Origin: Candidatus Hermodarchaeota archaeon
Lineage (GTDB): Archaea; Asgardarchaeota; Hermodarchaeia; Hermodarchaeales; Hermodarchaeaceae
NCBI GenBank assembly: GCA_016839365.1
Contig: JAEOUH010000007.1
Location: forward strand, 1-32,335
Length of the DNA: 32,335 bases
Direction of reading: 5' to 3'
In this document: piece by piece, positions 18,153 through 25,098 of the stretch
How the letters are laid out: every line of letters starts with the position of its first letter
Numbering within the stretch: position 1 is the first letter of the stretch
Made by a program: the position numbers and the translations under genes
Notes under the pieces: generated by a model
The model's input: only the letters and a program-made list of their open reading frames with translations
Told to the model about the DNA's origin: nothing
Databases searched by the model: none

Positions 18153-19322
18153 TTGAAAGAACTCCGAGAAACTGTAATTGTCGATGCTATCCGAACACCC
18201 ATTGGACGGAAAGATCGTGCATATGCACATACCCGGCCCGATGAATTAGCGTCTCATGTCCTTCGTGAAATCACGAAACGAACGAAGGTTGATCCCAAAG
18301 ACGTTGACGATGTGATAATGGGTTGTAACACTCAAACTGCCTGGCAAGGGGCAAATATTGGTCGCTTAGCGCTGTTGGGTGCTGATTTTCCATATACTGT
18401 ACCTGGCTGCTCAATCAATCGAGCTTGTGGTTCGTCCCAGCAAGCAGTGAACTTCGCTGCCCAGTCTATATCCACATACAACGCGGACATCATTATTGCA
18501 GCTGGGGTAGAGCATATGTCTTGGCTTCCCATTGGTGCTGATTTTGGTGAAGCTTGGGCAGCTTTCAATCCCGAGCTCCTCAAAAAATACCAGTTCATTC
18601 CAATGCCTATGAGTGCGGAACGGATGGCTGAAAAATATGAGATTCCCCGAGAGGACCTTGATAAGTTCGCCTTGTGGAGTCATCAGAAAGCCGTGGCTGC
18701 TTGGGAGGCTGGCAAATTTACGAACGAAGTCGTGCTAACGCCTGCAAAGCAGGAGGATGGAAGCTGGATCACAATCGAGAAGGACGAAAGTCCACGTCCC
18801 ACAACCTCATTGGAAAAGCTGGCAACGCTTCCTCCGCTGTTTGGTGGCGTAATAACCGCAGGAAATAGCTGCCCGATCAACGATGGGGCAGCAGCAGTTA
18901 TGCTCATGTCACGAGAAAAGGCAGATGAACATGGACTGAAGACCCGCGCAATTGTGAAATCACAGGCTGTGGTTGGCACTGAGCCCGTCATCTGCTTGGA
19001 GGGTCCAATCTTCGCTACACCACCTGCCTTAGATCGGGCAAATCTCACCATTGATGATCTTCATGCGATTGAGGTTAACGAAGCATTTGCGAGTGTTGTA
19101 ATCGCAGCCGGTAAGATGTTGGGCTTTGACCCCCTCACCGACCCGCGTTTGAATGCCCATGGAGGATCGATTGCGTTGGGTCATCCACTAGGTGCATCCG
19201 GTGCTCGAGTAATCACAACCCTACTCAATGTCATGGAACATAATAACGGCCAGTTTGGACTAGCCACGTTTTGTTGTGGGCTCGGACTGGGAACAGCAAC
19301 GATAATTGAAAGGGAAAAATAA
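18153..19322 (+). CDS. Acetyl-CoA acetyltransferase / 3-ketoacyl-CoA thiolase (canonical)
   Basis: About 389 residues. I prefer the TTG at 18153, since AAAGGTGA sits at ideal spacing before it and the protein then begins MKELRETVIVDAIRTPIG. The GTG at 18144 lies inside that ribosome site. All thiolase residues are present: the nucleophile C92 in INRACGSS, NEAFA, the general base in GHPLGASGAR, and the second Cys in FCCGLGLGTA. It cleaves 3-ketoacyl-CoA with CoA or condenses two acetyl-CoA. It is a useful internal control for the two thiolase-fold proteins at 25099 and 26286, which lack these residues. It is co-transcribed with the crotonase upstream and probably with the membrane protein downstream. 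Confidence 0.93.
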   Translation: MKELRETVIVDAIRTPIGRKDRAYAHTRPDELASHVLREITKRTKVDPKDVDDVIMGCNTQTAWQGANIGRLALLGADFPYTVPGCSINRACGSSQQAVNFAAQSISTYNADIIIAAGVEHMSWLPIGADFGEAWAAFNPELLKKYQFIPMPMSAERMAEKYEIPREDLDKFALWSHQKAVAAWEAGKFTNEVVLTPAKQEDGSWITIEKDESPRPTTSLEKLATLPPLFGGVITAGNSCPINDGAAAVMLMSREKADEHGLKTRAIVKSQAVVGTEPVICLEGPIFATPPALDRANLTIDDLHAIEVNEAFASVVIAAGKMLGFDPLTDPRLNAHGGSIALGHPLGASGARVITTLLNVMEHNNGQFGLATFCCGLGLGTATIIEREK

Positions 19323-19355
19323 GTGAACACCCCTTAGGAAAGGGACGTGGAAGCT

Positions 19356-20558
19356 ATGCTGAACGCGTCATCGAAGCGAGTGAAGATTGTTGCTATCATA
19401 TTCATTGTTGTATTTGTCGGAGTTGGTTTCGGACTCGGTCTGTTTGTTAACGACTTTTTAGCAACTAGCTTCGAGGAAAAAGACCTCCCCCCAATTCCGA
19501 AGTACCAGGTCGTGGAACGTGATCACCCGTTACCAATCAAAGGCACGATTGCATCAATAACGGTTCCGTCTGGCACTCAGACAGATGACCATGATAACCG
19601 GTCAGCTTCGTTGTTTCAGGACACCATAATGACTCAAACAGTGTACCAATTTGTGGAAGCTGAACTGGCGATTCAGCAAAATGTGACCGATAGTCTCCCA
19701 GCTTGGGTGGCACGTGGTTTGGTGATCGTCGTCATCATTATGTTCATTTTGGGCATGGGTCCAGTTCAACAGCGAATGCCTAACTATCCGGGGAAACCCG
19801 TTGCTCGGTTGCTCTGGCTTGCCACGTTCTCCCCCTGGCGTATACAAGAGCAGGGGACTGATTTCCTCCGACAGGGATTTCCTATCCTCATTTGGGTATT
19901 CTCCGTGATTCTACTCGGTGTTGGTGCGTTGACCTTCTTCATGGCACCCTTACTCCTGCTCACACTTTTCCAAATCATCCTCTTTGTCGTGGTGATGCTC
20001 CTTGTCTTCTTCGTGGCTAATCGCATCAACGAAAAAGGCTCTTACATGATGGCGGCGCTTGCGCCGATGACCCTGCTGATCGCTGTGCTAATGGTCCTGG
20101 GTGGTATTCAGGGCTTTTCTTTCTTCTTCTACCTCTTCTGGACCAACCCCAGTATCCAGGTACTTCTCATTTCTATCGGATTGCTGACCATTGGGTGGCA
20201 GCTGTTCACCATAATCGTCATCAGCATGAAGAGTCTCGAATTTAGCCTTGTGTCTTCGCTAGGAAGACTCCTGATTGTCCTTGGATTCCTGTTCATGATG
20301 ATCGGAGTTTTCATTGGTTCGATTGGCTTAGAAATAACAATCACAACATTGATCCCTGAACTCGTCTTCTTACCCTTAGGACTCTCCGAAATCTTGGGAA
20401 TTGTCACCCACCTTAACATCCCCACATTCTTGCCCTGGTACATCACCATCGCAGGTGCAGATCTACTCATCATTGGTGTAGTTCTATGGGGAATTGATTA
20501 TCTATGGCGTCGCCGCCAACAACAAGAACCCACAGAAGCCCCCAAAATCGGAGGCTAA
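19356..20558 (+). CDS. Polytopic membrane protein of unknown function
   Basis: About 400 residues. The ATG at 19356 is preferred over the GTG at 19347 because GAAAGGGA is then correctly spaced. One N-terminal helix (about 10-33) is followed by a polar loop of about 85 residues containing acidic and Pro-rich parts (EEKDLPPIPKYQ). A second helix at about 117-135 and roughly six or seven further hydrophobic segments follow, ending in a short basic and Pro/Glu-rich tail. I recognise no family and see no transporter signature. It begins about 33 nt after the thiolase stop and in the same direction, so it is probably in that operon. A role linked to lipid or acyl-CoA metabolism is a guess from position alone. 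Its stop overlaps the convergent MBL gene by 4 nt. Confidence 0.8.
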   Translation: MLNASSKRVKIVAIIFIVVFVGVGFGLGLFVNDFLATSFEEKDLPPIPKYQVVERDHPLPIKGTIASITVPSGTQTDDHDNRSASLFQDTIMTQTVYQFVEAELAIQQNVTDSLPAWVARGLVIVVIIMFILGMGPVQQRMPNYPGKPVARLLWLATFSPWRIQEQGTDFLRQGFPILIWVFSVILLGVGALTFFMAPLLLLTLFQIILFVVVMLLVFFVANRINEKGSYMMAALAPMTLLIAVLMVLGGIQGFSFFFYLFWTNPSIQVLLISIGLLTIGWQLFTIIVISMKSLEFSLVSSLGRLLIVLGFLFMMIGVFIGSIGLEITITTLIPELVFLPLGLSEILGIVTHLNIPTFLPWYITIAGADLLIIGVVLWGIDYLWRRRQQQEPTEAPKIGG

Positions 20559-21241
20559 CTGATCTGCGCGAGTAGTCCATGAATGAATTGCCGGACAGCG
20601 GATTTCCCCCGATACACTCCGTAGTGCCCTTCACAGAGGATGTCTGCTTGCAAGGCTTGGACTAACTTCATGGAGGTCCGCCACTGTTTAACATCACTCC
20701 CCCATGCCGTATTGAAAGGGCCATGCAGATCTTGCCCAAAAAGCACTCTTCGGTCTCCGTCTTTGAAATACAGTACAATACTTCCAGGTGTATGTCCAGG
20801 AATATGGAGATACCGGAGTTCTCCCTTACTAATAGGTACTTCACCAGCATCCTTGCGGAGGGGAACATCAATGGGGGTTGGTGGAACATTCATATGATAA
20901 TAATTCGCCGCCGTGGCAATGGGATCCCCCTGACTGATGGCACGAACAGCTAGTTCATGGGCTGCAATTTTGAACTTCAACCGTGCCTGAAGGGGAGCCG
21001 CACCCCCAACATGGTCTGCATGTTCATGCGTTAACACCAACAGCTCAATCTTACTCGGGTCCAAACCCAACGTTTTGATATTGGCCAGTATTCGGTCTGT
21101 GCTGCGTCCAAGACCTGCATCAATCAAAACAAGATGTCCGTTCAAGTCGACGAGGTAGACAAACGCATCTTCTGGGTCTGTAATGTTTGGTCCACCAATA
21201 CAGTAAGTATTGCGTGTGATTCGTTGAGGTGTAGTGTCCAC
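20555..21241 (-). CDS. Metallo-beta-lactamase-fold hydrolase (glyoxalase II-like)
   Basis: 228 residues, the size of a single MBL domain. The metal motifs are complete: HEHADH (72-77), H150 in PGHTPGS, D171 in FGQDLHG and H206 in CEGHYG. Members of this group hydrolyse thioesters, lactones or other esters; glyoxalase II cleaves S-lactoylglutathione. The substrate here cannot be named. No signal peptide is seen. The start is a GTG at 21241 with GAGGG 8 nt upstream. It is divergent from a second MBL hydrolase across a 119-nt gap. Confidence 0.88.
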   Translation of the reverse strand: MDTTPQRITRNTYCIGGPNITDPEDAFVYLVDLNGHLVLIDAGLGRSTDRILANIKTLGLDPSKIELLVLTHEHADHVGGAAPLQARLKFKIAAHELAVRAISQGDPIATAANYYHMNVPPTPIDVPLRKDAGEVPISKGELRYLHIPGHTPGSIVLYFKDGDRRVLFGQDLHGPFNTAWGSDVKQWRTSMKLVQALQADILCEGHYGVYRGKSAVRQFIHGLLAQIS

Positions 21242-21360
21242 GGATTTAACCCTCGATTCATTAATGGCAGGAAAGGAATTATGTTCTTCAAGGTGCTGAA
21301 GAGCAAAAAGCCTTTTCTAGCTTCGAAGTAAATTGACCACCTCACAGGTGAGCGAATCGA

Positions 21361-22284
21361 ATGCCCTTCATCATGTGCCCACAATCGTTAACGGATCACA
21401 TAGATTTGATTGACGTTCAAGGATGGGATTTTCAACACACAACCGCCAGCCTCATAATCCGAGGGAAGGAAACGGCGATTATTGAAACTGGACATCATCG
21501 GTGTGGTGAACAAATCCTTGCAGCATTACAGTTACGGACGATTCCCCTAGATACTGTTCGCTTCATCTGTGTGACCCACCGGCACGGGGATCATTGTGGC
21601 GGAGCCACACCCTTAGCATCTGCGTTAATAGAAGCACAAGTTGTGGGACATAAGTATGCCATTGCGACACTCTATGAGCCCAGCCGGTTAAATCGTGGTG
21701 CCCAGGAATTATTTGGTAAATTCGCTCAACCGATTCACCCCCTTCCGGATTCTGTCGCAACCTGGGAGGTTGATAATGGTGATCAATTCGAGCTCGGGGA
21801 TGACGTAAGTGTCGAAATCATTGGCACACCCGGTCATACCTCCGATCATCTTGCCTATCTCGAGGATAGCTCTCGAACCCTGTATATGGGTGATGCGATG
21901 GGCTTGTTGGGTCCCAAGAATTTCACCGTGACTCCGACTTCCTTTCCTCCGAGCTTCAAGTTTGATGCTTACAAAGCATCCATTGAGAAATTACAAGGAT
22001 ATGATCCTGCAGTCCTTGTATTCTCGCATTTCGGCGCCGTCACAGGGTCGGATATTCCCGTGATTTTCCATCGCGCCTTAGCGACCTTGGATTCGTGGAA
22101 AGAAACCATTGAGCAAGCCTGGCATACCGAACCAACCAAGGTAGCGGTAATGGATGCGATTCGAGACCGGTTCCTTCAGGAACTCGAAGTCTTTCCCCCA
22201 GAAGCTCGCTCCCTCTTCATCGAAGTAATGGCCAAAGGGCTAGCCAAGAGCCTCATTCCGAACAGCGATGAACTAATAGGCTAA
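21361..22284 (+). CDS. Metallo-beta-lactamase-fold hydrolase with C-terminal extension
   Basis: 307 residues. The MBL motifs are HRHGDH (73-78), H159 in GTPGHTSDH, D178 in MGDAMG and a late His in FSHFGAV near 237. After the MBL domain, a C-terminal helical extension of about 60 residues follows, as in the longer thioesterase-like or winged-helix-tailed MBL proteins. The substrate is unknown. AGGTGA precedes the ATG at 21361; an in-frame ATG at 21373 is a less likely start. It is followed after about 50 nt by a small CxxC protein in the same direction, probably co-transcribed. It is only distantly like the neighbouring MBL gene, so I see no recent duplication. Confidence 0.88.
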   Translation: MPFIMCPQSLTDHIDLIDVQGWDFQHTTASLIIRGKETAIIETGHHRCGEQILAALQLRTIPLDTVRFICVTHRHGDHCGGATPLASALIEAQVVGHKYAIATLYEPSRLNRGAQELFGKFAQPIHPLPDSVATWEVDNGDQFELGDDVSVEIIGTPGHTSDHLAYLEDSSRTLYMGDAMGLLGPKNFTVTPTSFPPSFKFDAYKASIEKLQGYDPAVLVFSHFGAVTGSDIPVIFHRALATLDSWKETIEQAWHTEPTKVAVMDAIRDRFLQELEVFPPEARSLFIEVMAKGLAKSLIPNSDELIG

Positions 22285-22335
22285 AATTGGTAAAACCGAA
22301 GCGCTCAAAACCAGAAATTCAGAGGAATGTATGTT

Positions 22336-22626
22336 ATGCCAACACCACCAGATGCCATTACACGGGCCATTGCTAATTTCAATCGACTCCGTAGCCCTGA
22401 AGCTTTCGCCGAGTTCATCGGCTTTGACAACAACGAAATCTACATCCGATTCACTGGATCATTTTGCCGAACCTGCGGTATGCTGGACTACTTTGAAGAT
22501 CTAATTTTTGAGCTCGATGACCGCTCACCTATTAGCCTTGCCGTCGTTGACTTCGAAGCCGAAGATGATGTGACCTTTCAGGTCCGATACCGGCTCACAT
22601 ATCAGAAACCAAGTTGTGCTCGCTAG
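22336..22626 (+). CDS. Small CxxC protein, unknown family
   Basis: 96 residues from the ATG at 22336, chosen because GAGG lies 10 nt upstream; the ATG at 22327 would be only 1 nt from it. It is acidic, with one CxxC (C44, C47) in the segment FTGSFCRTCGMLDYFEDLIF. A beta strand before the CxxC and a helix after it, then two more strands, resemble the layout of the NifU C-terminal (Fe-S scaffold) domain. The sequence match is weak and I do not assign it. It may bind metal or an Fe-S cluster, perhaps as a dimer. It follows the MBL hydrolase closely. Confidence 0.65.
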   Translation: MPTPPDAITRAIANFNRLRSPEAFAEFIGFDNNEIYIRFTGSFCRTCGMLDYFEDLIFELDDRSPISLAVVDFEAEDDVTFQVRYRLTYQKPSCAR

Positions 22627-22866
22627 ACATCCTGATGTTTTTTCCAGAATATGCAATAATCATTGTATTCTACCAAATAGTGTCACAATAACATGTGAAA
22701 GGGTCAGAATAGCACGATTCCTCTTGTTTCATGCGAATTTTAGTTGCTGCACAGGTGCTGTATTCCTTTAGCACTTCAGTTGTTAGGACATTTTCTGACA
22801 GAAAAAAATTAATTCTTGTAGGAGTGGACTTAATAATAGAAAAAGGCTCCTCTGTTGGAAGGCTGA
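22627..22866. other. AT-rich gap with no convincing gene
   Basis: This stretch is AT-richer than its neighbours and carries only short, unrecognisable frames on both strands. It ends abruptly where the ABC ATPase remnant begins at about 22867, so it may hold an insertion or deletion junction. I see no terminal inverted repeats. Confidence 0.4.
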
Positions 22867-23013
22867 CGCGTCGTCTTTGTGATAGAGGAAGCCAACCGCA
22901 ACAATCCCCCCATCGTTCGTGCACTCATTGAAGCTGGTCTGCGTATCGTGGAGCTCCATGAACGCGTGCCCAGTTTTGAAGATGCTTACATAAAAGTCAC
23001 CAGCGGTCGATGA
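22867..23013 (+). pseudogene. C-terminal remnant of an ABC transporter ATP-binding protein
   Basis: The frame ending in TGA at 23011-23013 encodes NNPPIVRALIEAGLRIVEL, then PSFEDAYIKVTSGR. This is the characteristic C-terminal end of ABC-2-type ATPases (the region after the nucleotide-binding domain: ...IVRALVEAG...EVRPSLEDVFLKLT). An in-frame stop at 22864 cuts it off. The Walker A, signature and Walker B parts are absent from all frames upstream, where only unrelated AT-rich DNA is found. The remnant sits 4 nt before the permease gene, where the intact ATPase would be expected. It has no good ribosome site, so I treat it as a truncated gene. Confidence 0.7.
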
Positions 23014-23017
23014 ACAT

Positions 23018-23758
23018 ATGCTGAAAAAAGCGTGGGTAATGGCTCGTACTGAAATCCGTATGGTCTTCAAGAGTCGCCAAGTTAAATCCATCCCTGTGAT
23101 GATAGTCATATCCTCTGTCATGTTTTCTGTGTTTATGGTGTGGTTTACCATTGCCATGCCTGCACTCCCGGATCCTTTCCTTTACCGTTTAATGATGGCT
23201 TCCACAATGGGTCTGGTCGTCGTCATGTTGCCGGTGATATTACCCGTAATGATTGCGGCTGATTCCATTGTAGGCGAGAAGGAGCGACGCACCCTAGTTC
23301 CCTTACTGGCTACGCCGCTTACCGATTCAGAGCTGTTACTTGGCAAGTGCCTTACCGCCATTGTTCCGGGTTTGGTAGTCGCTTATGCTAACTTCGTCTT
23401 GGCCATTGGCATAATGAACGGGATGTTCCTCTTTATGGCACCCTTCTTATTGTGGGTGTGGCCCACTCTACTGGATGTCGTCCAAGGGTTAATTATGCCC
23501 CCACTCTTCTCGGCTCTGGCTGTTGGGTTTACTGTCATCATCTCGGGTCGGGTCAGTACGGTCTATGAAGCATATCAAATCAGTACACTCATAGTTCTTC
23601 CCGCAATGCTCGTTCCCTACATTGGACTCCTTCAAGGTTCAGGATTCGATTGGCTAATCCTGATCCTCGTCGCTGGTATCCTTGGCATCGCGGACTATGC
23701 GGTCTTCCGGTTGTCTCTTAACCTTTTCAGTCGTGACCGCCTTATCAGTCGTCTCTAA
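23018..23758 (+). CDS. ABC-2 type transporter permease
   Basis: 246 residues with about six hydrophobic helices. The cytoplasmic segment after the second helix, GEKERRTLVPLLATPLTDSE (about 87-106), is the hallmark of ABC-2 permeases of the NatB/YhaP type, where the conserved E-x-GT/RTL-x-x-LL-x-x-P motif contacts the ATPase. The start ATG at 23018 follows the ATPase remnant by 4 nt, with only a weak ribosome site, as expected for a downstream gene once translated by coupling. With its ATPase truncated, it either uses an ATPase encoded elsewhere or is decaying. Its substrate is unknown. Its stop overlaps the end of the opposite-strand small frame by 4 nt. Confidence 0.88.
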   Translation: MLKKAWVMARTEIRMVFKSRQVKSIPVMIVISSVMFSVFMVWFTIAMPALPDPFLYRLMMASTMGLVVVMLPVILPVMIAADSIVGEKERRTLVPLLATPLTDSELLLGKCLTAIVPGLVVAYANFVLAIGIMNGMFLFMAPFLLWVWPTLLDVVQGLIMPPLFSALAVGFTVIISGRVSTVYEAYQISTLIVLPAMLVPYIGLLQGSGFDWLILILVAGILGIADYAVFRLSLNLFSRDRLISRL

Positions 23759-23946
23759 CTGAGAACGGCGCCGTTTGCGGCGGATTTAATTATAACCGAT
23801 CTTGATACCCCAAAGGCAACATAATCGTTTAAAAATTGAACTTCATAGAACCCGCGATAAGGAATGCCACCCAAAAGACCACACACAACACCGAGTTCAG
23901 GGTGTGGCGAAGCCTGACGATGCTCAGCCAGTGTGATATGTGACAT
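23755..23946 (-). CDS. Possible small protein of 63 residues, unrecognised
   Basis: An open frame of 63 codons on the minus strand ends tail-to-tail with the permease, sharing 4 nt at the stop. The same geometry is seen for the real gene pair at 20555-20558. Its composition is protein-like (GVVCGLLGGIPYRGF, then alternating polar and hydrophobic residues), with mixed codon use. There is no Shine-Dalgarno site before the ATG. TATA-like stretches lie about 40 nt upstream (near 23980) and at about 24057-24065. I do not recognise a family; it may be a small gene or a fragment. Confidence 0.3.
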   Translation of the reverse strand: MSHITLAEHRQASPHPELGVVCGLLGGIPYRGFYEVQFLNDYVAFGVSRSVIIKSAANGAVLS

Positions 23947-24060
23947 GGGCTAACAAGTGCGTTTCTGCTGGGCTTGGGTTCGCAAGGACTTATAGTTCGG
24001 AGTGGCACGGGCTGGGCTCATCAACCCAAAAGTGTCATAATACACTTTTCCAGAGCTATA
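23947..24060. other. Intergenic stretch with a perfect 8-bp palindrome
   Basis: I see no gene here. AAAAGTGT (24028-24035) and ACACTTTT (24042-24049) form a perfect inverted repeat with a 6-nt centre (CATAAT). A TATA-like element follows at 24055-24064. This spacing suits an operator beside a promoter in either direction, or an RNA hairpin. Confidence 0.4.
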
Positions 24061-24097
24061 AAAAGAGAAGAGCGGAGCAACCCGGGGGGGGCTGCTC
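24061..24097 (-). terminator. Likely terminator of the thiolase-DUF35 operon
   Basis: Just after the TAG of the last DUF35 gene, the minus strand forms a GC-rich hairpin (24075-24097; 9-bp stem with one mismatch, C-rich loop). A pyrimidine tract ending in five T residues at 24061-24065 follows. Archaeal termination needs mainly the T-tract; the hairpin adds support. Confidence 0.5.
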
Positions 24098-24098
24098 A

Positions 24099-24569
24099 CT
24101 AAGCGGGCTTGAAGTACTTGATATCGGTTAGGGCACCCTTCCGTTCCTTCTTCGCCTCAAAGACAGCTGTGACCTTGGAGCCAATTTTGAGTGATTCAGG
24201 CTTGATTTCACCAATACGATGAATTAGCCCACCATCGGTCTTGTCAATTTTCACAAAGGCCAAGATTTCTGGTTCTGGAAGGGCTTGTCCATCACGATCA
24301 AAGTAGGTAATCGTGTATGATTCGATAACCCCCTTGGAGGGCACTTCCATGAAGCTAGCGAGTTCAGTAAAGCAGTTGTCACAGTAGAGGCGCGGAGGCA
24401 TGAAGGTGATGTTACATTTCTCACACCGAGTTGCCAGCAGCTTCTCCTCATCCCGCAAGGCGATGTAGAAGCGTTCGCCAGCTACCCCAGCCGTGTAGAT
24501 GTAGTCACATTCCATGTCTCCGATTTGATGACGGATTTTCCGTGGATCGCGGATTTTATCAAACGACAT
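24099..24569 (-). CDS. DUF35 Zn-ribbon/OB-fold protein, copy 1 (acyl-CoA-associated)
   Basis: 156 residues. The rubredoxin-like zinc ribbon is CEKC (C49, C52) and CDNC (C63, C66), with MPPR between the two knuckles. An OB-fold of about 85 residues follows. DUF35 proteins pair with thiolase-fold enzymes and help position acyl-CoA; examples are ChsH2 with Ltp2, and the DUF35 bridge of the archaeal thiolase/HMG-CoA synthase complex. An N-terminal helical extension of about 45 residues precedes the ribbon and is shared with the neighbouring DUF35 gene. The ATG at 24569 lies 4 nt after the upstream stop, with GGAGG 9 nt before it inside the upstream gene. It is the last gene of a four-gene operon. 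Confidence 0.9.
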   Translation of the reverse strand: MSFDKIRDPRKIRHQIGDMECDYIYTAGVAGERFYIALRDEEKLLATRCEKCNITFMPPRLYCDNCFTELASFMEVPSKGVIESYTITYFDRDGQALPEPEILAFVKIDKTDGGLIHRIGEIKPESLKIGSKVTAVFEAKKERKGALTDIKYFKPA

Positions 24570-24573
24570 TGTC

Positions 24574-25086
24574 TCAGTCCTCCATAGGTTCCCAGTAGAG
24601 AATGTCAGTCACGGCGCCTTCCCGTTCTTCGGGAGGCTTCCAGACCGCTTTCACTTTCATCCCGACATCGATTTTCTTCGGGTCAACATTGCCCAGTAGG
24701 TGCAGAATACCAACTCCTGGACTGGCACCATCGATGTCAATCACTGCAACGAGAATCGGCTCTTTGATCCGGTTGGCATCAGCATCAAGATACGATAGGG
24801 AAAACGTGTTCACTGTTCCCGTGTCCTTACAGTACACCCATTCATCGGTCGCGACGAAACACTGTTCGCAGAACATCCGCGGAGGTACAATAATCCGCTT
24901 GCAACGACTACACCGACGACCGATAATGCGACCTTCTTTGAGTTCATCGAGATACCGTCCATAAGCTATTCCGGCGCTCCACGCATACTTCGCATTCGGC
25001 CGCCATTCGAAGGTAATGATTTTATCCGATTTGAGTTCCTTCCCAGAGACGGGTGTTCCCGGGAGTTCTTTCATGTCTTTACTCAT
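24574..25086 (-). CDS. DUF35 Zn-ribbon/OB-fold protein, copy 2 (acyl-CoA-associated)
   Basis: About 170 residues from the ATG at 25086, chosen over that at 25092 because GGAGG is then 7 nt away. The zinc ribbon cysteines are C59, C62 (CSRC) and C73, C76 (CEQC), with VPPR between them, followed by the OB-fold ending in an EGAVTDILYW strand. The N-terminal extension shares a Y-x-x-x-G-x-A-Y/G pattern with copy 1, so the two are paralogues that have diverged well. It lies 12 nt after the second thiolase-like gene, which implies translation of all four chains from one message. It is expected to bind acyl-CoA at the interface with one of the thiolase-fold partners. Confidence 0.9.
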   Translation of the reverse strand: MSKDMKELPGTPVSGKELKSDKIITFEWRPNAKYAWSAGIAYGRYLDELKEGRIIGRRCSRCKRIIVPPRMFCEQCFVATDEWVYCKDTGTVNTFSLSYLDADANRIKEPILVAVIDIDGASPGVGILHLLGNVDPKKIDVGMKVKAVWKPPEEREGAVTDILYWEPMED

Positions 25087-25098
25087 TGTCATCCCTCC

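Noticed and set aside
17763-18230. 155-codon minus-strand frame across the crotonase end and thiolase start
   Set aside because: Cys/Phe/Ser-rich and antisense to two clearly conserved enzymes; a shadow frame.
20555-22284. The two MBL-fold genes as a recent duplication
   Set aside because: Apart from the metal motifs the sequences differ throughout and differ in length (228 against 307 residues); only superfamily-level similarity is seen.
23940-24010. Possible tRNA, because of a GGTTCGCAAGG stretch like a T-loop
   Set aside because: No matching T-stem, anticodon arm or acceptor stem could be built around it.
24081-24092. CCC plus a run of eight G as a G-quadruplex element
   Set aside because: It is a single G-run, explained by the stem and loop of the operon terminator hairpin; four separate runs are not present.
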